Assembly: GCF_030247195.1 (NCBI RefSeq)
Contig: NC_080671.1
Span: 299,967,934-300,031,933 of the forward strand
Direction: 5' to 3'
Source of the DNA: Topomyia yanbarensis
Lineage: Eukaryota > Arthropoda > Insecta > Diptera > Culicidae
Length of the DNA stretch: 64,000 bases
Part shown: positions 55,206 through 64,000 of the stretch, in pieces
How the letters are laid out: every line of letters starts with the position of its first letter
How positions within the stretch are numbered: the first letter of the stretch is position 1
Program-made: the position numbers and the translations under genes
The notes under the pieces: generated by a model
Databases searched by the model: none
Seen by the model: only the letters and a program-made list of their open reading frames with translations
Told to the model about the DNA's origin: nothing

Positions 55206-56307
55206 CACTGAAAACCATTCGAAAATTATTATTGATTTTGATTCAAGGCGCACATCATACGAAATGACAGCAAAGTAGCCAAGATGCACACCTTACTGGA
55301 ATACATCAAGGTAGCGACAGTATATTCATACAAGCTGGGCATAACGGTTATGCAGGTAGGTACTTGTCTCAGCTTGGAAAGCTTGTTTTAGCCCGGACGC
55401 AACTACCTGAACCAGTACACAAAAATCAGAAATTCAACTGACCTCATTTTGGTTTTGCCTAGTTTTTCTTTAAAAATATTTCAATACAGGAATGATTTTG
55501 ATTGACATATTTTTCAATACATGTATACTGAAAGTTGAAAGTATTGTCGAAGATTGTCAAAATCATTCTATTTCGGATTTAGTCGATTATATAGTAAAAT
55601 TTCAATTATTAACAAATGTAATATGTAATATGCAATACGATAATTATTTTTCATCTTTTGAGATTCCAAACTAGATCTGGAATAAGTATGAAGTTTTTTT
55701 GTAGTGCTGGCTGACTAAATAGAAAAGAAATAAAAATTATTCCTTTCATCTAAAATTGAAATCATCAATCAATTACCAACAATCCTTAAATAGCTTTGGT
55801 TATTTCGTCGCATTTAAGAGTGCAGTTTATAAAAAGATAACATTATGAGAAACATAACTCTATATTATATTTACGTGTGGATTACTGGCATACGGAGTAT
55901 TTCAACAATTTAATTCCATATCTTCATCCGTCGGTCGGTGAAACAAAACGTTTGAAATATCGTATGTTGTATTTTACGATGAAGCAGTTTAATTCAACAA
56001 TGAGATTAGTTGAATTCCAATCGTTTGTGTCTTGGCTGAAAAGGTAGTGTAACGGCATATGCAATTGTATTTGAACTAAAACAAGCGTTACAAGCTGAGA
56101 CAAGCTTTTCAAGCTTTAGCTCAGGTAGGCTTTTTAAGTTTTGTGCTAGGCTGAAACGTTCATGTCCAGACTGAAACTGACAGCTTCAAACCAACAACGT
56201 TGGATTATTGTTTTCAACAAAAATTTAGTTCGCCCAAATATTAACTAGACGAAACCAAAAACTCAACTAATTTTTTAGTTGAAATTGTGATGAATCGGTT
56301 TTCCGTG
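55206..56307 (+). mobile_element. Family E element, TA-flanked on both sides
   Basis: TA|CACTGAAAACCATTCG at the left and CGGTTTTCCGTG|TA at the right. Compared with the copies at 2483 and 22804 it lacks about 130 bp just inside the left end. The best-bounded copy of the family. No frame. Confidence 0.8.
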
Positions 56308-56324
56308 TATTGTTAAGCTACCAT

Positions 56325-56410
56325 TTGATTCAATGTGTTGAACAATGATGACGGACGCTGCTCTAACCAACGGCTTCAAATGGGTAGAGTGAGTCACCCT
56401 ATTTGGACTA
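56325..56410 (-). repeat. Repeat fragment matching 14028-14155
   Basis: The minus strand reads CTCTACCCATTTGAAGCCGT then TGGTTAGAGCAGCGTCCGTC. TGGTTAGAGC resembles a tRNA D-arm region. Confidence 0.4.
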
Positions 56411-56450
56411 CTACGAGTCGCTGACAAAGTTTTGATTTTTTTAAAATGTA

Positions 56451-57799
56451 GGGGAATTATGGTTAAAACCGACACCTTAAGCTTAACACTTTTTCTAAGT
56501 TGCCACAAAACCAATAAAATTATAATTTTAATGCACAATTCTTCTTCAAAAAATTCTTAACAAGACTTAATTTTTTCAGCACTTCGAAAAATTAATTTCA
56601 TTAAAAATTATTGGTTGTAAAACTTGGAAAACAAAGTGACTTTTTGTAAGCACTGCGGGTAAAACCGACACCCTATAGGGGTAAGATCGACACCCCCTTT
56701 AATTTATTTTCTCTCCACTTTCTTAAAATCTTTATCTTTATTAAAAATTAGATATATGCGTGATTAATAAAGTGTGAGTATGTATGAAGCAAAATATGTG
56801 CTTTTTATTGCTTCATCATATTGTGAGGGGAAGAAAGTTCAAAAGCGTAGTACTATAAATGAGAGTATTTTATGCTATAGGATTATTTATTGATATGAGT
56901 ATTTCTAACTAATCCTTGCGCACATCATTGCAACCTCAAGTGTCATTTTATTTCGTAAGAGAAGATTTGCAAGCGTTCTACGTTCTGCTAATTGGATTCA
57001 TTCACTTATAAGTGACACACACACACTTCTTAGTAAAACTATCTTTTTCAGATTTGATTTTTCGGACTCTGATTATCAACGATCTATTGGGGTATACATA
57101 ATATCATTGTTTTATTGTGATAAAGTTCGTCTATGACAAACCAAGAGAACACTAGATACTCGGTTCGATGGGCTTTTTGCAGAAATAGCAAAAGCTTCGA
57201 TAGAATCAGATAAGCAAAAGTTCTAATTTTTGATTTTTAAAGAGACTTATAAGAAATAAACACAATAAAAGTATTTCTGTGTAATTCAGCTATAGTGTGC
57301 CAATAGTGTAATTGAAGTGTCACAAAGATCCCCAGCCTTTTGTAATGAATCGCAAGTAAACACAACCATCTTAACAGTGTGTCGATTTTACCCTAACCAA
57401 AGGGTGTCGGTTTTACCCCAACAGCGCACATTTTTTTATAAAAGCAATTAAAAATATTGAATTTCTCAAACTCGTCTTCAATGCACCTAGTTGATCATAG
57501 GAAAGGCCGGTAATAATAGGTACTGAAAAATGGGGTGATTTGGAAAGCTTTTGTTCGGTTAAAACCTTAAAATCTACCAACGAAATTTTACATCCAGACG
57601 AGTATGAACGCTGCTGTCGTATGTTTTGTTTATTTTTATGACATTCGGCGCACTAACGTAAATCCAATTTTTCTTCAAATGCTCTACATAAACGTACTAA
57701 TAATAATGTATCATTATGAAATGAATAAAAATTTGATTTCTAGGAAAAGTTGTGGGGTGTCGGTTTTACCCACAGTGTCGGTTTTTCCCACAATTCCCC
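56451..57799. mobile_element. 1.35-kb TA-flanked element with GGTAAAACCGACACC repeats
   Basis: Left end GGGGAATTATGGTTAAAACC and inverted right end TTTTTCCCACAATTCCCC, both flanked by TA. GGTAAAACCGACACC-type motifs recur at least five times near the ends and at 56653-56697 and 57380-57420. Such subterminal motifs usually bind transposase. No transposase frame. Confidence 0.75.
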
Positions 57800-58083
57800 T
57801 ACCATTTTTTACAGAAAAAATGTACCATTTTTTACGGAAAAAATCCCTTTATATAGGGTTTTAATAGGAATACACTGTCCATGGAGTCAGCATTCACGCC
57901 ACCTAACTCAGAAAAGTGGAAATTCGGTGTTTTGAATTTAACTTGTCAGCAAGTGTCAAAAACTTGGATCGGGGGGTGAAATTGGACCATGACTATGGCG
58001 GTATTATGGGCTTTTCGTTTGCTTGGATAGACGATAAATCCCAACTAACGCCAAATTGGCACCAGTTAAGAACTTATTTCACT

Positions 58084-58195
58084 TAAGGCCGATTTCTTCA
58101 CACTCGCTCAACTTTTAAACCAGGTTCACCAGTACGTTGAAACCTGGCTTAAGCGCTAAGCGAGGGTGAAGAAATCGGCCCTTAGCAGTAAGCTC
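58084..58195. repeat. Small hairpin element, copy 2
   Basis: AGGCCGATTTCTTCACACTC ... GAGGGTGAAGAAATCGGCCC, nearly perfect inverted arms, with inner AAACCAGGTT/AACCTGG. Confidence 0.8.
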
Positions 58196-58265
58196 CGATC
58201 TAGTTGATACCGCTACATGGTATTATGTATTATCCATGATTTTAAGCCCGAGTTTAGTTCGGTCT

Positions 58266-58325
58266 AAGGACCGATTTCTTCACCCTCGCTTAGTGCTTAA
58301 GCCAGGTTTAAACGCTTAACGTACT
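58266..58325. repeat. Small hairpin element, half copy
   Basis: AAGGACCGATTTCTTCACCC and GCTTAAGCCAGGTTTAAACG match the left half of the 58084 copy. The right arm is absent. Confidence 0.7.
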
Positions 58326-58329
58326 GCTT

Positions 58330-59300
58330 CCTGAGACCAAAAGAAAATAGAATAAAAGGCCGTTAGTTCACCTTGCATACATATCAATAATTTAAATCTA
58401 CTTTGCGCCTTTCATGTGCTTTATTATGCCCCATGTTGCAAACAAACCATATAGCGGCAAGTAAACAACTTGTATCCCGTACGAAAAACAGGTGCAATCA
58501 AGTTTTATATTCTTTTTTTGATATTGTGTATCGTCTTCTCCAGATAGTGCTACACGCTCATTTCAAAACGCCACATCGAAGAGTTATAATGTTATAAAAT
58601 TTGGCATAAATTCATTTTTGAGACAAATTGTCGAAAGGAATTTTAAAATTGGATGCAGAGCTGCATTAAATAAAATTATTTTCGTTCTTCTCAGTTTGCT
58701 TATGGCTATCAGAATAAATGAAACTGTTTAATTTGCATGCAAAATTATAGGTATGTTATCGAAAAGAACCAAAAGAAAAGAATGCCTAATGCATCTTCTC
58801 ATGAAGAAAACTATTTGCAAGTGGAAGTTTATATATTTTACCGCTATCGAAAACACAAAATTTAATTCCTCACTAAAAAGCGCCAGAAATGTCCAAAGCT
58901 AAGATGAAATAAAAGATTGTAAATAAACCTGCATAACATCATTATATGTCGGCAAACAATCTACCATAAATATTCTCATTTTGATCGTTATTTAAATATC
59001 AAAGCTTGTCATATTGTTTAACCATCCATAATTTTCCAACAGAAGGAATTGCATTTCCGCTGTATCACGAGTTATCATTTATTTCTTAAAGTTAGAACAG
59101 ATACAGGATATAAAAGAGTTGTTGAAAATTTGGTACACCCAAAACGGCGCGCTCAGATTTTCTGTTTTTGGGACTACAAGCAATCTCATTATCATTGCTG
59201 CTGCTGCACTGCATTTTGTTTTGTTTCATCCTTTTCTCCGCTGCTATAAATAGCTTATGATCTGAAACTTCTAGAAAAAAACCCTGCCATCAGATATCTA
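58330..59300. other. Intergenic, nothing recognised
   Basis: AT-rich with no placed repeat. Confidence 0.4.
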
Positions 59301-59304
59301 GATT

Positions 59305-60340
59305 AGAGCCAACAAACTTCTATTTACTAAACACACCTCTTTGCTACTTGTACCACGACGACATACACTCGTTGAGTAGCAAAATGGCATATATAAGCTT
59401 CACACTAATGATGATGAGTGAGATAATATCGTTTGACTTCCCGCCACCCCCGCTGTTTATTAATTTTCGGTTTGTATGTTTGTGTTCGGAACTAAGCCTT
59501 TATAGAAAAAAATATTAACGGTTAGCATCAGGACTGGAACCGAGAAACATCTGCTCGCTAAAACGCCTATTTACACATTAGGTCACAACGACACATGACC
59601 AGCAGTTGTTCGAATAAGCTATATAAACTTCACATCATTACCGCAGCGACCACAAGGGGGACAGCATGGGGACGATGGTATGTGTTATTCAAGCTATCTC
59701 TGCACTGTGTAGACAACAGCATGTAGCTATGGGGAACGAATTGTATTGCACAAGTATGAGGTTTGTTTGAACACTAATTGTACCATTTGGAAGCTTTTCG
59801 CTCATAGTTCGAGAGCGAAATAAACAGAAAATTTGGCTTCCAAAGATTCGTTTTGGGTGTAGGAATAGAACCGACAAACTTCTATTTGCTAAATACACCC
59901 CTTTGGTACCCGTACCATGACGACATACACTCGTTGAGTAGTAAAATGGCATATATAAGCTTCACACTAATGATGAGTGAGATAATATCGTTTGGTTCCC
60001 CGCCGCCACGTCGGTATTTCAGCATCATCATTAGACCATTTTCCCGCTGTTTATTAGTATTCCGTTTGCATGTATGTGTTCGTAACTGAGCCTTAATAGA
60101 AAAAAAATAGATTAAGAGGCAGCATCAGGACTGGTACCGACAAACATCTGCTTGCTTAAACGCCTATTTAGACCTTAGGCAACAATATGATCAGTAGTTG
60201 TTCGAATAAGCTATATAAACCTCTCATCATTGCAGCAGCGATCACAAGGGGGACAGCATGGGGACGTTGGTATGTGTTATTCAAGGTATCTCTGTATGAG
60301 GTTGGCCTCCAAAGAATCGTTTTGGGTGTAGATACTCCCG
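59305..60340 (-). repeat. Tandem array of tRNA-like, SINE-type modules
   Basis: Two ~560-bp units (59305-59850 and 59860-60340), each made of two related modules. On the minus strand the modules carry A-box-like (TAGCAAAGAGG at ~59330; TACCAAAGGGG at ~59895) and B-box-like (GGTTCCAGTCC at ~59535; GGTTCTATTCC at ~59868) sequences about 40 bp apart. Modules also share GACGACATACACTCGTTGAG or ACAAGGGGGACAGCATGGGG. No coding sense. Confidence 0.5.
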
Positions 60341-60506
60341 ATTTTACTTCCATTTTTCGACACGTTCATGCAAGTGGTGTGGAATCCCGGATCATCTGCG
60401 CTCACTGGAGATCCCTGAAATATTCATAAGTAAATACCAACACATTGACTGCCATAAAATGTTCTACACTGATGGGTCACGAATCAATGTTTATATAGCG
60501 AAACTA

Positions 60507-62202
60507 CACTGATAGAATATATTCGTAAATCGCTGCGAATTAGATTCGTACAGACAATTTTCATAAAATATACGAATTTTTCGAACATATGATGAATCAT
60601 TCGTAGTTCTATTGAAGCCCTTTTATTTTTTATTACGAGTTTTTCGTGAAAACCACGAAACGATTTTATTAGGTAAACGAATTGTTCACTGCTATATACG
60701 AAAGTCTTAATAATATTTACGAGCACCATTCGTCAACCCATCAACGTCAAAAGAGCTTCAATAGCGGTAGAATATGGTGTCAATAATTGTTGATTACCAC
60801 GACGATCTCGGTCTGACTATTTAGTAACTGTATCCGTATTCTCCGGTTTCAGGAAGATTTCCTGAACCTCTTTCGCCTTCAGTTGATCCATAATCCGGAT
60901 CCATGTTTTGTATGAAGAAGTTTGAGTTTGCCTCTGCCGTAGCGATGTTAAAATATGCTATTAAATACGAAAATTTTTCTAAGATGAACGAAATGAATTC
61001 GTGCGGCTAACTAAATCGTTCGTAATATACACAACAGTTTATTAAAATAAACGAAACATTTCGTTTCATTCCCGAAAAATAATGCCGTTTTCAACAATAA
61101 CATTCATGTAATGTACACTAAATATGTAAAATTTACGAAAACTTTCCTTAATCAAGCGGCCATTACTTCACACCACAATCTTTCTAGTCCTCAATACAGG
61201 TGAGCAAGTTGAAATAAAATCGATTTTTCCAGATCGATCCTTTTAGTTAAAATAATAAAATAAATCGTGGTTGTCATCGATCATCAGGGCCGGCGGAAAG
61301 CGTGGATAGTATGGGTAGTACTACCCACTCGAAAATAATAGAGTGGGTAATTACCCACTCGAAATTTTGAACCATTTCAAAAAATTTAGATGTGCAACGC
61401 AAGTATCTCGCACTACACACATTTGAAAACATCGATGTATCACAATTCCATTTGCATAAACGAACGTGATTTAATGTGAATGTAATGTAAGCGTGTGCAT
61501 TGCGAAATGGGAAAAAATCCTTACTAATGGACCCCTCACCCTATGCTTTCTACCCACTCGGGCGTAAAGTGTTTCGCCGCCCCTGTCGATCATTGTTGTG
61601 ATCCTAAAAGATCGATTGAAACAAATGTGGTAATAAATACGAAAACTTAAAGATGAACGAAATAAATTCGTGCAACCAACGAAATCGCCCGTAATATACG
61701 CAAACATTTATTAAAATAAACGAATCATTTCGTTTCATTCACCAAAATGATGTCGTTATCAACGACAACAATCGTGCAATGTACACTAAATAAGTAAATA
61801 TTACGAAAACTTTCGTTCATCAAGCGGCCATTACTTCACATCACAATCTTTCTAGTCCTCTATAGAAGTGAGCAGATTGAAAAAAAAACGATTTGGCCAG
61901 ATCGATGTTTTTTTAATTAAAAAAAATCGGTGTTATCAAACATCGATCCCAAAAGATCGAATGAATGAATTCGTGCGGCCAACGAAACAGTTTGTAGTAT
62001 ACTTAAACGTTTATTAAAATAAACAAAACATTTCGTTTCATTAACGAAAAATCATGTCGTCCACCAATCGGCCATTCTTGTTCATGAAATGAACGGAACC
62101 TACTATTTACAATGCACGAAAATACTTCGTTGCAGAAAACGACGAATGAATTCGTGGATTGTATGATCAAATTCATTATATTTACGAATTTATATTATCA
62201 GT
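60507..62202 (+). mobile_element. Family F element, complete, TA-flanked
   Basis: TA|CACTGATAGAATATATTCGT at the left and ACGAATTTATATTATCAGTG|TA at the right, inverted copies of ~25 bp. The interior has about three of the tandem units seen six times at 3721-6000. A hAT MITE interrupts it. No frame. Confidence 0.8.
61285..61585. mobile_element. 301-bp hAT MITE with 8-bp target duplication
   Basis: CAGGGCCGGCGGAAAG at the left and CGCCGCCCCTG at the right are inverted ends. TCGATCAT stands at 61277-61284 and again at 61586-61593, an exact 8-bp duplication as hAT transposases make. The interior has ACTACCCACTCG repeats. Non-coding. Confidence 0.93.
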
Positions 62203-64000
62203 GTAGCAGCAGTTCACTATAGTTTGCAAATAATTAATACATTACCCTCGAGTCATTACTTTATCCTCGCTCAAAGAGGGTTGATAATCACGATCCATTC
62301 TTTTTGGGCAAGATACGAGAATTTCTGAGTAACCTAATAAGAAAATTTTATCAATTTACCCTAGTGTGGGTCCAAGGAAAACCAATTCATGTTTCTTTTA
62401 GAGGCTTACCGCGATCCTACATACATGGAACTTATCTATCATTATTTAAAAACAGCGTGTGTCAAAATTTAATTAGATTCATCTCCTCATCTCTCATCCA
62501 TGACTAATCATTCACCAATTAAAGTGTCCTAGAATATTCAGTTTGGTTTTAAGTTCAAACACTAGCAGAAAAATGTGAATAAATACACACGAAAATACAA
62601 AATCATTATGAAATACAAGATTCTAAGAAAAAAGCAAACATTAATGTGGTTACAGTGTTAGTTTTAGACATATTACTAGTATAGTTGAAATTTTTGTAAC
62701 ATGCTATGTAAAAAAAACCAACTTTGGCGTAAAAAGCTTTCGCAAATGCCGTATCAAATAAACGTATGGAAAAAGTCAGATGCTAAATTTAAAGATTAAA
62801 AGATAATTATCTCTAGAAATAGTGAAACAGACATAAGATTATCCCAGTAGTTGCTATGATATTAAAGTGTTTTTAAATAAATTTACAATTACATTACAAT
62901 GCTCGAAAAAATATAATGCTGGAATGCTGAAAACTCTCAATTCTGTGTAATGTACTTAATATTTTATTCATAAAATCGTGGACATGTTGTCATCAAATTA
63001 ATCATTCCAATCTGCCATTGAAGCATTGAACATTTATGCATTATTGAATTAAAATTGGCATTTATGTATTGCGTTTTGCATTATTACATATTTTAGTGTA
63101 ATTTGCGTCATGATATATTGTTTTTTATAAGTTTCCGTGCATTCATATGTGTGTTAACGAAACCAAACTGACTTATGAGTGTTTTGGTGGATAAGAAAAA
63201 CATTCCATACTTATTGTTTTATACTCAGAATGACAGTTGCTAATTTCACCACAAAGCAAAGAGTTGCAGAGACATATCTCTTTCTTCTATCTGCCAAAAT
63301 GTGAAAAAATAAAATCTAATACATGTGAATCTAAGATTATTATTCTGCCAATACAACTTTTTTGGTTTACTTTTGTCTACTTTTTATCAAAGCTTCACTG
63401 AAATGAATGTGTACAGTTATGATTCGCAGTATGTGATTTAATCTGTATTTATAATTGCTTTTATTCCAAACTCGTGAAAATTTCATTGTAACGAATGACA
63501 CATTTTCAACTGAATGCAAATACGGATATGTATACCAATTTACGTCATTATATCACTACAAAACACCTATGCAACACCTTAAAGTGATATGGTCTGAAAC
63601 ACATCGGCTACAAGTTGACAAAAATGTTCTCACACGCTATTAAATTGAAGAAGAAATTCTCTTCCAATGCATTGCAATGCAAGATTCGATTGAAAAATAA
63701 TTCACTGTCTTATATAGTTTACTCAATTCCATTAGCATGAATTTGTTGCTTTTTAAAATTTTCGTGTATCGCAGACTAGGGGCAGATCACTCTAGGAATA
63801 AATAAAAAATTTGGATTAAATTAGAAAAAAATGCATTTAATTTCCATTTTTGTATCAACTTTGTACTCCCTCGCAGAAAAGTTTAAACCATGTCGGAGCT
63901 TATCAAATATTTTAGACCGGTTTAAAAGTTAAACTGGTTTAACAAGAGCCAATGCGCCTTGGAGCTTATGGTAATCAGAATACTTATGCGAACGCCTAAA
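62203..64000. other. Intergenic, nothing recognised
   Basis: Very AT-rich. Short open frames lack motifs. TTTAAACC/GGTTTAAAAG-type motifs near 63885-63945 vaguely recall the small hairpin family. Confidence 0.4.

Overview
The window looks like a piece of a mosquito (Culicidae) nuclear genome. It is AT-rich, has a very low density of coding sequence, and is dominated by transposon remnants. The culicid reading rests on repeat families I recognise from Aedes-type genomes (sequences opening with TTTTGCCTTTCTCATATAG, or carrying CCGGAGGGCCGAGT followed by GT-rich microsatellite, or ending TAGGTGGATTAAA), on Jockey-like and RTE-like retrotransposon pieces, and on a mariner-type transposase relic. 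The species cannot be fixed from sequence alone.

One host gene is well supported. It runs on the minus strand from about 51.1 kb to 12.18 kb. Four coding exons (50649-50322, 20716-20479, 13660-13575, 13509-12968) join in frame through GT-AG junctions into a 397-residue protein with four predicted membrane helices, a disordered Asn/Ser-rich N-terminus and a His/Pro-rich C-terminal tail. Intron 1 is about 29.6 kb and intron 2 about 6.8 kb, and both are packed with mobile DNA. A possible TATA/initiator pair lies near 51.11-51.14 kb and a poly(A) signal at 12182-12187.

Layout: 1-1464, a Jockey-type non-LTR element on the minus strand (ORF1 zinc-knuckle piece, then an open endonuclease ORF leaving the window). 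2.2-6.0 kb, two abutting TA-flanked inverted-repeat elements (families E and F here). 6.6-9.5 kb, a MITE and a long composite repeat with a THAP-like relic inside. 10.5-10.9 kb, a second ORF1 relic. 12.2-51.1 kb, the host gene. Inside intron 1: a split E element (22.8-27.1 kb), an inverted-repeat element with a 305-bp tandem duplication (29.0-31.0 kb), a duplicated repeat block (32.6-34.1 and 39.5-42.1 kb), a Jockey-type ORF2 relic (39.5-34.95 kb) interrupted by a 1.95-kb foldback, a 9-bp satellite (43.4-44.0 kb), an RTE fragment (45.5-45.9 kb), a TTAA-flanked hairpin (46.3 kb) and a probable Helitron (48.7-49.3 kb). 51.1-64 kb, a mariner-type transposase relic, another E element, a 1.35-kb inverted-repeat element, tRNA-like modules in tandem (59.3-60.3 kb) and a second F element carrying a 301-bp hAT MITE with a perfect 8-bp target duplication.

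The most interesting signal is a small repeat family ending in a hammerhead self-cleaving ribozyme. Two copies (17567-17683 and 34748-34822) keep the core and form all three stems with different sequences, so pairing is kept although the bases changed. A third copy (about 53545-53745) is decayed. All calls were made by eye; no search or folding program was run.
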